NCBI GenBank assembly: GCA_902615045.1
Contig: CACMNP010000008.1
Span: 1 to 39,544 of the forward strand
Reading direction: 5' to 3'
Source: an uncultured Pelagibacteraceae bacterium
GTDB lineage: Bacteria > Pseudomonadota > Alphaproteobacteria > Pelagibacterales > Pelagibacteraceae
Length of the DNA stretch: 39,544 bases
Below are positions 1-7,409 of the stretch, in pieces. Made by a program: the position numbers and the translations under genes. Positions within the stretch are counted from its first letter, which is position 1. Each line of letters opens with the position of its first letter. The notes under the pieces are model-generated. The model did not search any database. It was not told where the DNA came from and worked only from the letters and a program-made list of their open reading frames with translations.

Positions 1-2
1 TA

Positions 3-437
3 AGAATAAGAGATATGAATATAATTTGTCTGAAATTTTGTTTGAAATTGAACAAGATGAGAATTTTGACAAAAAAATACCAAGAAATAATAAATTATGT
101 TAAAAAAAATGAATTTAAGGCTGCAGCATCAAAATATAGTATTTCAAATAGTTCAAATAGAGGTGGTGAAATAGGATGGGTTAAAGAAACTGTTTTATCA
201 TCAGAATTGATTGAAAAATTAAAAAAATTAAAAATTAATGAAGTCTCTGAACCTATAAGATACCCAAATGGATATTTGCTAATTAAAATAAACAAGAAGA
301 AAGAGATGAAACAAAAGATTAACTTGGAACAAGAGCTTGGTGAGAGCATAAAATATGAAAAGAATAAACAGCTTAACCAATTTTCACTTTTATATTATAA
401 AAAATTAAAACAAAATACACAGATCTATGAATATTAA
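3..437 (+). CDS. surA: SurA-like periplasmic peptidyl-prolyl isomerase, C-terminal part
   Basis: The reading frame is open to the left edge (codons before the first ATG at 15 are sense), so this is the 3' end of a longer gene. The visible 140-odd residues hold a degenerate parvulin-type rotamase domain: the GGEIGWV segment near 170-190, then a leucine/lysine helix, NEVSEPI, and NGYLLIKI, followed by a charged helical tail. Parvulin domains of SurA/PpiD chaperones, which help outer-membrane proteins fold in the periplasm, have this order. The stop overlaps the start of pdxA by 11 bases, and surA-pdxA-ksgA is the gene order known from E. coli, which supports the name more strongly than the diverged sequence alone. 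The N-terminal chaperone part is outside the window. Confidence 0.75.
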   Translation, partial: RIRDMNIICLKFCLKLNKMRILTKKYQEIINYVKKNEFKAAASKYSISNSSNRGGEIGWVKETVLSSELIEKLKKLKINEVSEPIRYPNGYLLIKINKKKEMKQKINLEQELGESIKYEKNKQLNQFSLLYYKKLKQNTQIYEY

Positions 438-1389
438 GTTTATTATTATTGTTTTAGGTGAACCCTATAGTATTTTTTCAGAAATACTTGGAAAATATTT
501 TTCGAAAAATAAAAAATTTAAAAAAAAAATTATAATAATTGGAAGTAAAAAATTATTTAAAGATCAATTAAAAAGACTTAATTATATATTTCCAATAAAT
601 GAAATTGCTAATTTCAAAGAAGCTAAAAAAAATACTGTAAATATAATAAATATTGACTTTAGTTATGATAAAATATTTACCAATATATCAAATAATTCAA
701 GTAAATATATTGAAAAGAGTTTTAAAAAATCCATAGAAATTATTAAAAAAGATAAAAATAAGTTTGTATTAATAAATGGTCCAATATCGAAAAAAACTTT
801 TTTAAATAAGAAATATCCAGGCATTACTGAATATTTGTCAAAAAAAACTCGAAGCAAAAATGAAATAATGCTAATTTATAATAATAATCTCTCTGTATCT
901 CCATTAACAACTCATATCCCTATCAAATATGTAGCAAAAAAAATTAAGAAAAAAAAAATTTATGAAAATTTATGTAATATTAATCAATTTTATAAAGATG
1001 TTCTGCGAAAAAAGATGAAATGCGCTGTATTAGGTTTAAATCCACACTGCGAAACATCTGATAAATATAGTGAGGAAGATAAAGCAATTATCCCTGCAAT
1101 AAAGAACTTAAAAAATAAAGGGCTAAAAGTAGATGGGCCCTTTTCTGCTGATACTTTCTTTTTAAAAAAAAATATTAAAAATTATAACCTTGTACTCGGA
1201 ATGTACCACGATCAAGTTTTAGCTCCAATAAAAACGTTATTTAATTTTAAAGCTATAAATATAACAATAGGTTTGCCATTTATTCGTATATCACCAGATC
1301 ATGGTCCTAATTCAGATATGGTTGGAAAAAATAAGTCTGATCCGTCCTCATTTTTCTATGCAATGGAATTTGTTAATAGATTGAATTAG
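427..1389 (+). CDS. pdxA: 4-hydroxythreonine-4-phosphate dehydrogenase PdxA
   Basis: PdxA oxidises 4-phosphooxy-threonine in the DXP-dependent route to pyridoxal phosphate in the cytoplasm. At 320 aa it is family-sized. Visible family motifs are INGPISK (about 116-122), TTHIP with metal-ligand candidate His163, GLNPHC with His207, GPFSADTFF (237-245), YHDQ with His261, then a conserved Lys269, Asn278, GLPFIR with Arg287, and DHG. Oddities: the family PGHTE segment reads PGITE (Ile133), and the usual HGTA segment reads HGPN. Both touch positions that bind substrate in E. coli PdxA by my alignment. The gene is very lysine-rich in its N-terminal third. It overlaps the preceding surA end by 11 bases and is followed by ksgA after 4 bases. 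Confidence 0.88.
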   Translation: MNIKFIIIVLGEPYSIFSEILGKYFSKNKKFKKKIIIIGSKKLFKDQLKRLNYIFPINEIANFKEAKKNTVNIINIDFSYDKIFTNISNNSSKYIEKSFKKSIEIIKKDKNKFVLINGPISKKTFLNKKYPGITEYLSKKTRSKNEIMLIYNNNLSVSPLTTHIPIKYVAKKIKKKKIYENLCNINQFYKDVLRKKMKCAVLGLNPHCETSDKYSEEDKAIIPAIKNLKNKGLKVDGPFSADTFFLKKNIKNYNLVLGMYHDQVLAPIKTLFNFKAINITIGLPFIRISPDHGPNSDMVGKNKSDPSSFFYAMEFVNRLN

Positions 1390-1393
1390 TGTA

Positions 1394-2173
1394 ATGCCAA
1401 AAAAAAGCTTGGGTCAAAATTTTCTGAAAAGCCAAGATATTCTCTCAAATATTGTTAATAGTGGAAATATATCAAAAAAAGATATTATACTTGAAATTGG
1501 ACCAGGTACTGGGAACCTTACAGAGAAAATTTTAGAGAAAGCACCTGAAAGATTTATAGTAATTGAAAAAGATAAAAAGCTTTCTGAATTATTACACAAA
1601 AAATTTAGAGGAAAAATAGAAATAATAAATAAAGATATTTTGGACTGTTATAATAGTTTTGTTTTTAATAAAAAAGTAAAAGTATTTGGCAATCTTCCAT
1701 ATAATATTTCAACAAAAATATTAATTTCATTTTTAAAAATTTATAACTTAAAAGATAAATTTGAAAAATTTATTTTCGTATTTCAAAAAGAAGTTGCTGA
1801 TCGAATTTTGGCAGAAGAAAATTCAAAAAATTATGGTAGACTATCAATACTTACTTCCTTAAAAATGAATAGTAATAAGATAACTGACATTGATCCGAAA
1901 TATTTTTATCCAAAACCTAAAGTTTGGAGTACTTTGGTAACTCTATCGCCTAAATTAGATTTTGAGGAGATGAAAAGCAATCAGCACTTAGAGCACATAA
2001 CCAATATTTTTTTTAGTCAAAGACGTAAAATGATAAAAAAACCAATGAAACAACTTTTCACTGAATTTGAGAAAGTTGCAAAAGATTTAGATTTAGATTT
2101 AAATTTGAGGCCACAAAACCTTTCAAAAAACCAATATTTAGATATTTGTAAAATATTTGATGTTTTAAACTAA
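1394..2173 (+). CDS. ksgA: 16S rRNA adenine dimethyltransferase KsgA/RsmA
   Basis: KsgA dimethylates two adjacent adenines near the 3' end of 16S rRNA during small-subunit assembly. The 259-aa protein begins with the diagnostic [10 protein letters not shown], has the SAM-binding loop EIGPGTG at 34-40, the acidic VIEKD after strand 2, and the catalytic NLPYN motif at 100-104. The C-terminal part has the family segment [11 protein letters not shown]. It follows pdxA by 4 bases, as in many proteobacteria (surA-pdxA-ksgA). Its last 9 bases overlap the 3' end of the convergent gmk. Confidence 0.95.
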   Translation: MPKKSLGQNFLKSQDILSNIVNSGNISKKDIILEIGPGTGNLTEKILEKAPERFIVIEKDKKLSELLHKKFRGKIEIINKDILDCYNSFVFNKKVKVFGNLPYNISTKILISFLKIYNLKDKFEKFIFVFQKEVADRILAEENSKNYGRLSILTSLKMNSNKITDIDPKYFYPKPKVWSTLVTLSPKLDFEEMKSNQHLEHITNIFFSQRRKMIKKPMKQLFTEFEKVAKDLDLDLNLRPQNLSKNQYLDICKIFDVLN

Positions 2174-2788
2174 AAGTGATTTTACATGTAAATTAATAAA
2201 CTTATTATCAAATTTAATATTATTTTTTCTTTTTATTATTCGCATTATCTTTTTGTAACAAATATTTAAGTCATCGTTTATTACAACATAATCGTATTCT
2301 TTCCATCTTAATAAATCTTTTTTAAATTCCTTCATCCTTTTTTTTACAGTTTTCATATTTTTTTTTTCTCTTTTAATAAGTCTTTTCAATAGTTCATTTT
2401 TAGAAGGTGGCAAAATAAATATTGTTGTTAATCTATAATTTAATTTTTTATTTTTAATTTGCCTTGTTCCCTGCCAATCTATATCAAATATAATATTCTT
2501 ACCTTTTTTAAGTTTTTCAATTACTAAATATTTTGACGAACCATAGTAGTTATCAAAAACTTTTGCATGCTCAAGAAATTCACCTTTTTTAATAAGTTTT
2601 TTAAACTGACCCTTTGAGGTAAAGTAGTAATCTTTTCCATTTTTTTCATTTGGTCTTGGTTGTCTGGTTGTATGTGAAACAGAAACTGAAAAGTTTTTAT
2701 TTTTTGAAATTTTTTTTACAAGCGTTGTTTTCCCAGCACCTGAAGGTGAAGAGAATATAAACATCCCACCTTTTTTAAAGCTGGACAT
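2165..2788 (-). CDS. gmk: Guanylate kinase
   Basis: Guanylate kinase phosphorylates GMP (and dGMP) to GDP using ATP. The 207-aa protein shows the P-loop SGAGKTTL at 16-23, the GMP-binding segment [17 protein letters not shown] (about 41-57), and [12 protein letters not shown]. Length matches the family (about 200-215). It is the last gene of the minus-strand run fabD-fabG-acpP-gmk, 12 bases behind acpP, and its 3' end overlaps ksgA by 9 bases, leaving no room for an intrinsic terminator outside coding sequence. Confidence 0.95.
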   Translation of the reverse strand: MSSFKKGGMFIFSSPSGAGKTTLVKKISKNKNFSVSVSHTTRQPRPNEKNGKDYYFTSKGQFKKLIKKGEFLEHAKVFDNYYGSSKYLVIEKLKKGKNIIFDIDWQGTRQIKNKKLNYRLTTIFILPPSKNELLKRLIKREKKNMKTVKKRMKEFKKDLLRWKEYDYVVINDDLNICYKKIMRIIKRKNNIKFDNKFINLHVKSLLV

Positions 2789-2800
2789 TAGACTTAGTCG

Positions 2801-3040
2801 TTAGTTTGCTTTATTTTCAATAAACTTTACGGCATCACCAACAGTTAATATCTTCTCTGCATCACTGTCTGAGATCTCTGATCCAAATTCCTCTTCAAAT
2901 GCCATTACTAACTCTACTGTATCTAAACTATCAGCACCAAGGTCGTCTATAAAACTCGACTCTTCTGTTACTTTTGCTTCGTCTATCCCAAGGTGGTCTG
3001 CAACTATTTTTTTTACTTTGGTTGAAACATCTTCTGACAT
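2801..3040 (-). CDS. acpP: Acyl carrier protein
   Basis: A 79-aa acidic protein carrying the growing acyl chain in type II fatty-acid synthesis on a phosphopantetheine arm. The attachment site is Ser38 in [10 protein letters not shown], and the rest ([15 protein letters not shown]) is the standard ACP helix II-III region. A purine-rich ribosome site (AAGGAAA, about 5 bases from the ATG on the minus strand) precedes it, one of the clearer ones in the window. Base composition is visibly less AT-extreme than in its neighbours, as expected for a highly expressed gene. It sits between fabG (upstream) and gmk (downstream); no fabF follows it here. Confidence 0.97.
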   Translation of the reverse strand: MSEDVSTKVKKIVADHLGIDEAKVTEESSFIDDLGADSLDTVELVMAFEEEFGSEISDSDAEKILTVGDAVKFIENKAN

Positions 3041-3087
3041 AATTTCCTTTTTAGTTAAAATCGTTAATAAATATTTATATTATTTTG

Positions 3088-3825
3088 TCAACTAAAATAC
3101 ATGCCTCCATTAACATGAATTGTCTCTCCAGTAATATAATCAGATAAATGAGATGATAAAAAAAGGACCGCATTGGCTACATCTTCTGGGTCGCCAAATC
3201 TTTCTAAAGAAATTTTATCTTGTAAAACTTGCCTAAAATTTTCACTTATTTTATCAGTCATTTCAGACTTGATAAATCCTGGTGAGACACAATTGATCTT
3301 AATATTTTTTTTCCCATATTCTAAAGCAAGACTTTTTGACATTCCTATTAACCCTGCTTTAGAAGCGGCATAATTTGCCTGACCAATGTTTCCTGTATGA
3401 CCTACAATTGAAGTTATATTAATAATTTTTCCATTTTTATTCTTTAGCATTTTTTTAATTACATTTTTGCTAATTAAAAAAGTAGAAGAAAGATTTATAT
3501 TGATAACTTTGCTCCACTCCTCGTCTTTCATTCTTATTGTTAGGTTATCTTTAGTAATACCCGCATTATTTATTAATACATCTATTTTATTTTTAAATAT
3601 TTCGTCACATTCATTTACGAAATTTTCAATATTATTGTGCTCTAAAATATCAAATCTTTTAATTACAACATTTTTATATTTTTCTTTGATTTTCTCTAAT
3701 TTTTCTTGATTTGTTCCGGTTGCAATTATTTTCGCGTTACAATTATCTAATATATTCAGAATTGATCCGCCTATTCCCCCAGTTGCACCTGTTAAGATAA
3801 TATTTAAGTTTTTTAAATCAATCAT
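3088..3825 (-). CDS. fabG: 3-oxoacyl-ACP reductase FabG
   Basis: FabG reduces beta-ketoacyl-ACP with NADPH in the fatty-acid elongation cycle. The 245-aa SDR has the nucleotide-binding TGATGGIGG (12-20), NNAG (86-89), and the catalytic Ser139, Tyr152, Lys156 (ITS / YAASK). The C-terminal VSPGFIKSEMTDKI and GETIHVNGG are typical of FabG rather than of generic SDRs. Its start lies inside the last 8 bases of fabD, so the two are translationally linked, and acpP follows after 47 bases. Confidence 0.93.
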   Translation of the reverse strand: MIDLKNLNIILTGATGGIGGSILNILDNCNAKIIATGTNQEKLEKIKEKYKNVVIKRFDILEHNNIENFVNECDEIFKNKIDVLINNAGITKDNLTIRMKDEEWSKVININLSSTFLISKNVIKKMLKNKNGKIINITSIVGHTGNIGQANYAASKAGLIGMSKSLALEYGKKNIKINCVSPGFIKSEMTDKISENFRQVLQDKISLERFGDPEDVANAVLFLSSHLSDYITGETIHVNGGMYFS

Positions 3826-4744
3826 TGGTGATATTTTTTATATCAGTTAAATTATTTACCTGATTTAATTTTATATTTCTATCAATTCTTTTAATTAACC
3901 CTGACAATACTTTGCCAGGGCCTATTTCAATAAATCTGTTTATTCCTAAATCAATCATATTTAGAACACTTTCCCTCCATCGAACTGGTTTTTCAATTTG
4001 ATGAATAAGCAGTTTTTTAATTTCTTCAGAATTATTTTGTGGTGATGCGGTTACATTAGAAATTATACTAATTGAGGGATCTTTAAAATTTGTATCTAAA
4101 ATTTTATTTTCCATTTCAATTGTAGCTTTTTTCATTAGCGGACAATGAAATGGGGCGCTAACTTGCAGTTGCACAAATTTAATTTTTTTTTTAATCAATT
4201 CTGTCTCTAATATTTTAATAGAGTTTAATGTGCCACTAACAACAATTTGACCAACTGAATTATCATTAGCTATAAAACACTGAAATCTACTTTTGTCTTT
4301 TAAAATCTCATTAATTTCATCAATTTTTGTACCTAATATTGCAGTCATACCACCTTCACCTTTTGGAACAGCGTTTTGCATTGCCATTCCTCTGCTCATT
4401 AATAAATTAATTGTTTGTTCAAAATTAATTGAGTCTGCACAGCATAAAGCTGAATATTCACCCAAAGAATGTCCTGCATAAAATTTTGCATCTTTGATAT
4501 TAAAATTAGTTTCTTTTTCCAAAACTTTAAATATTGAAAAACTAACTAGGAAAATAGCTGATTGAGTGTTTTGTGTTAAATCTAATTGTTCTTTTGGACC
4601 TTCTAATATAATTTGACTTAATTTTTTTTTAAGTATTTCGTCTGCAATTAAAAAATATTCCCTAACATAATCAAAATTATCATGGAATTCTTTACCCATA
4701 CCAACAAATTGTGATCCTTGACCAGGAAATATTACTGAAAACAT
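3818..4744 (-). CDS. fabD: Malonyl-CoA:ACP transacylase FabD
   Basis: FabD moves malonyl from CoA to ACP, feeding fatty-acid elongation. The 308-aa protein has FPGQGSQFVGMG (6-17), the nucleophile motif GHSLGEYSAL with Ser93, and later APFHCPLMKKA with the partner histidine, all standard for the family. It is the first gene of the minus-strand fabD-fabG-acpP-gmk run, and its 5' end faces rpsF across an 82-base divergent region. It overlaps fabG by 8 bases. Confidence 0.95.
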   Translation of the reverse strand: MFSVIFPGQGSQFVGMGKEFHDNFDYVREYFLIADEILKKKLSQIILEGPKEQLDLTQNTQSAIFLVSFSIFKVLEKETNFNIKDAKFYAGHSLGEYSALCCADSINFEQTINLLMSRGMAMQNAVPKGEGGMTAILGTKIDEINEILKDKSRFQCFIANDNSVGQIVVSGTLNSIKILETELIKKKIKFVQLQVSAPFHCPLMKKATIEMENKILDTNFKDPSISIISNVTASPQNNSEEIKKLLIHQIEKPVRWRESVLNMIDLGINRFIEIGPGKVLSGLIKRIDRNIKLNQVNNLTDIKNITND

Positions 4745-4826
4745 AAAAACGTTTATAATTAAGTGTTTTTTTATATTGTAATTAAAAATTTATAATAGTA
4801 TATCCTCATTTTTTCTATAAAATTAT
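4745..4826. promoter_or_regulatory. Divergent promoter region between fabD and rpsF
   Basis: These 82 bases separate two divergent housekeeping operons and must hold start signals for both. On the plus strand a perfect -10 hexamer TATAAT sits at 4791-4796, 30 bases before the rpsF ATG; I see no good -35 at the right distance. On the minus strand TATAAA (complement of 4752-4757) lies so close to the fabD ATG that the transcript would be nearly leaderless. Both are pattern matches in AT-rich DNA, so only the location is well supported. Confidence 0.45.
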
Positions 4827-5162
4827 ATGAACTATTACGAACACACATTAATTGCAAGACAGGATACATCTCCTTCACAAATTAAACAAATTCAAGACAA
4901 ATATTCGAAAATTATTGAAAGTAATGATGGAAATATTCTTAAGTTTGAGAGCTGGGGATTAATGCATTTATCTTATTTAATAAAAAAGAATAAAAAAGGA
5001 AATTATCTTCACTTTAAAATTGAAGGTAACGGTAACACTATTAAAGAGTTAGAAAAAAATGAAAAGTTAGACAAGAACCTTCTTAGATATATGACAATAA
5101 AAGTAAGAAAGTTAGATTTAGAAACAGATTATTTTAAGAAAAATGAAGAAGTTAACAAATAA
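4827..5162 (+). CDS. rpsF: 30S ribosomal protein S6
   Basis: S6 binds the central domain of 16S rRNA together with S18. The 111-aa protein starts with the S6 signature [16 protein letters not shown], includes [20 protein letters not shown], and ends with [11 protein letters not shown]. It opens the plus-strand rpsF-rpsR-rplI-dnaB series, the usual bacterial order. rpsR follows after 8 bases. Confidence 0.95.
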   Translation: MNYYEHTLIARQDTSPSQIKQIQDKYSKIIESNDGNILKFESWGLMHLSYLIKKNKKGNYLHFKIEGNGNTIKELEKNEKLDKNLLRYMTIKVRKLDLETDYFKKNEEVNK

Positions 5163-5170
5163 TATTTAAA

Positions 5171-5440
5171 ATGAAAAAAAAAATTATAAAGAAAAAAAAT
5201 ACACAAAATAATTTTTCAAAACTTAGTGTTTTCCAAAATCAAAAATATAAATTTAAAAAAAAATGCCCTTTATCTGGAAAAGGTGCTCCAATAATAGATT
5301 ATAAAAATATTAAATTATTAAAAAGATACGTATCTGAAAACGGTAAAATTTTACCATCTAGAATTACATCTGTGAGCCAAAAGAAACAAAAAGATCTATC
5401 TTTATCAATCAAAAGAGCTAGAAATTTAGCATTAATATAA
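5171..5440 (+). CDS. rpsR: 30S ribosomal protein S18
   Basis: S18 pairs with S6 on the small subunit platform. The 89-aa protein contains the core [19 protein letters not shown] and [13 protein letters not shown] segments followed by [10 protein letters not shown]. It has a lysine/asparagine-rich N-terminal extension, making it somewhat longer than the usual 70-80 aa. It lies between rpsF and rplI, only 2 bases before the latter. Confidence 0.95.
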   Translation: MKKKIIKKKNTQNNFSKLSVFQNQKYKFKKKCPLSGKGAPIIDYKNIKLLKRYVSENGKILPSRITSVSQKKQKDLSLSIKRARNLALI

Positions 5441-5442
5441 TT

Positions 5443-5901
5443 ATGAAAGTAATTCTTTTAGAAAATGTTAGAAAAGTTGGTTCTATAGGTCAAATCATTG
5501 ATGTTAAAAGAGGCTTTGCAAGAAATTTTTTAATAGCCAAAAAAAAAGCGTTATTTGCTTCTAAAGAAAATATTAAAGAAGTTGAGAAAATTAAATCCGA
5601 TTTAAATAAAAAAGATCAAGACAAGAAAAATATTGCTAAGGAACTTGCTGACAAACTTAAAAATAAAGAATATGAAATTAGAAAATTAAGTACTGAAAAT
5701 AGAGAGTTATATGGATCAGTCAAACCTACAGAAATTTCAAAAATAATAAAAGAAAAAGAAAATATTGAGATAAACCCATCAATGATACAACCAACAAAAG
5801 AAATTAAAACATTAGGATTATTTGTTGTTGTTTTGAGTTTACATTCGGAAATACAATCAGAGATAAAAATTAAGGTAACACCTCAAGAAGACAATCAGTA
5901 A
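5443..5901 (+). CDS. rplI: 50S ribosomal protein L9
   Basis: L9 bridges subunits near the L1 stalk base. The 152-aa protein begins MKVILLENVRKVGSIGQI and has the N-domain loop VKRGFARNFLI, then the long charged connecting helix (lysine/aspartate/glutamate-rich, about 43-80) and the C-terminal RNA-binding domain. Order, spacing and length are typical. A 67-base gap separates it from dnaB. Confidence 0.95.
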   Translation: MKVILLENVRKVGSIGQIIDVKRGFARNFLIAKKKALFASKENIKEVEKIKSDLNKKDQDKKNIAKELADKLKNKEYEIRKLSTENRELYGSVKPTEISKIIKEKENIEINPSMIQPTKEIKTLGLFVVVLSLHSEIQSEIKIKVTPQEDNQ

Positions 5902-5968
5902 TTATACATTTTTTTCCCCAGGTAAAGTTTTACTTTGTGATTTATCTTTAAAACAAATAATATTTATT

Positions 5969-7384
5969 GTGTCGCAATCTTTAAATATTTTAAAAAGTAA
6001 GGCCGAAGAATTACCTAATAATATTGAAGCTGAACAATCAGTAATTGGATCTATTCTTTTAACAAATGAGATATTTGATGATGTTAGCATTATAGTATCA
6101 AGTAAAAACTTTTACGATCCAATTCATAAAAAAATATTTGAAGCACTAGAAAAACTCATCTATGGTGGGCTTCTAGCAAATCCAATAACTCTAAAAAATT
6201 ATTTTGAAAAAGAAAAAGATGAATTAAATATTCCAGAGTATTTAGTCAAAATAACTAAATTTTCCACCTCATCAAGACAAGCACTTGAATATTCGAAACT
6301 TATTTTTGATCTTTTTGTAAAAAGAGAATTAATAAAAATTTCAGGAGAAGTTATAGATCAAGCCAAACTAAATGATCTAGGAATAGATGGACAAAAAATT
6401 ATAGAAAATTATGAGAAATCTTTATTCGATCTTGCAGAGAAAGGATCTTTTAGTTCATCATTAATTAAGTTTGACGAAGCCATGAGGCAAACTATTGAAA
6501 TGGCATCGAATGCATATAAAAATGAAGAAGGTATAGTTGGTGTACCAACTGGATTAAGAGATTTAGATGATAGATTGGGTGGTTTGCATAAATCAGATCT
6601 TATTATTATTGCAGGGAGACCCTCGATGGGTAAGACTGCTTTAGCTACTAATATTGCATTTAATGCAGCAAAAAAAATTCAAGATAGTGGAGACAAAAGT
6701 TCAATCGCTTTCTTTTCACTAGAAATGTCATCAGAACAATTATCTACAAGAATTTTAGCAGAGCAATCACGTATTAAATCAAATGATATAAGGAGGGGTA
6801 AAATATCAGAGGAACAATTTGATAAGTTTATTGAAACTTCAAAGGATATATCTGAACTTCCATTATATATTGATGAAACGCCAGCAATAACGATAGCAGC
6901 TCTTAGCAATAGAGCAAGAAGGATAAAAAGATTGTATGGTCTAGATATGGTTGTAATAGACTATATTCAATTGATGAGAGCATCAAATGCTAATAATGGG
7001 AGAGTTCAAGAAATATCAGAAATAACACAAGGATTAAAAGCTCTAGCAAAAGAATTATCTGTCCCTGTATTGGCACTTTCTCAACTTTCAAGAGCTGTAG
7101 AACAAAGGGATGATAAAAAACCACAATTATCGGATTTAAGAGAATCGGGCTCAATTGAACAAGATGCTGATGTGGTAATGTTTGTTTATAGAGAAGCATA
7201 TTATTTACAAGGAAAAGAGCCTAGACCTGCAACTGTAGAACATGCTGAATGGCAAGCTAAAATGAATGAGGTATCGCATTTAGCTGAGTTAATTATTCAA
7301 AAACAAAGACATGGGCCAACTGGCAATGTGATGCTTGAATTTGAAGCAATGTTTACCAAATTTAAAGATATTCAAAATAATTAA
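5969..7384 (+). CDS. dnaB: Replicative DNA helicase DnaB
   Basis: DnaB is the hexameric 5'-3' helicase at the replication fork. The N-terminal domain opens with LPNNIEAEQSVIGSILL (15-31). The RecA-like domain has GVPTGLRDLD, Walker A GRPSMGKT (216-223), FSLEMS, Walker B VVIDYIQLM, LSQLSRAVEQR, LRESGSIEQDADVV and the C-terminal QRHGPTGNV. At 471 aa it is full length, with no intein. The start is a GTG at 5969; no ATG lies upstream in frame near it and no clear ribosome site is seen. It follows the ribosomal trio as in most bacteria. Confidence 0.96.
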   Translation: MSQSLNILKSKAEELPNNIEAEQSVIGSILLTNEIFDDVSIIVSSKNFYDPIHKKIFEALEKLIYGGLLANPITLKNYFEKEKDELNIPEYLVKITKFSTSSRQALEYSKLIFDLFVKRELIKISGEVIDQAKLNDLGIDGQKIIENYEKSLFDLAEKGSFSSSLIKFDEAMRQTIEMASNAYKNEEGIVGVPTGLRDLDDRLGGLHKSDLIIIAGRPSMGKTALATNIAFNAAKKIQDSGDKSSIAFFSLEMSSEQLSTRILAEQSRIKSNDIRRGKISEEQFDKFIETSKDISELPLYIDETPAITIAALSNRARRIKRLYGLDMVVIDYIQLMRASNANNGRVQEISEITQGLKALAKELSVPVLALSQLSRAVEQRDDKKPQLSDLRESGSIEQDADVVMFVYREAYYLQGKEPRPATVEHAEWQAKMNEVSHLAELIIQKQRHGPTGNVMLEFEAMFTKFKDIQNN

Positions 7385-7409
7385 ATTAAATTATAAAAGC
7401 TAATAGTTG

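Noticed and set aside
5902-5968. Terminator between rplI and dnaB
   Set aside because: Only a 5-base stem (AAAGT/ACTTT) with a 3-base loop is present, too weak to call.
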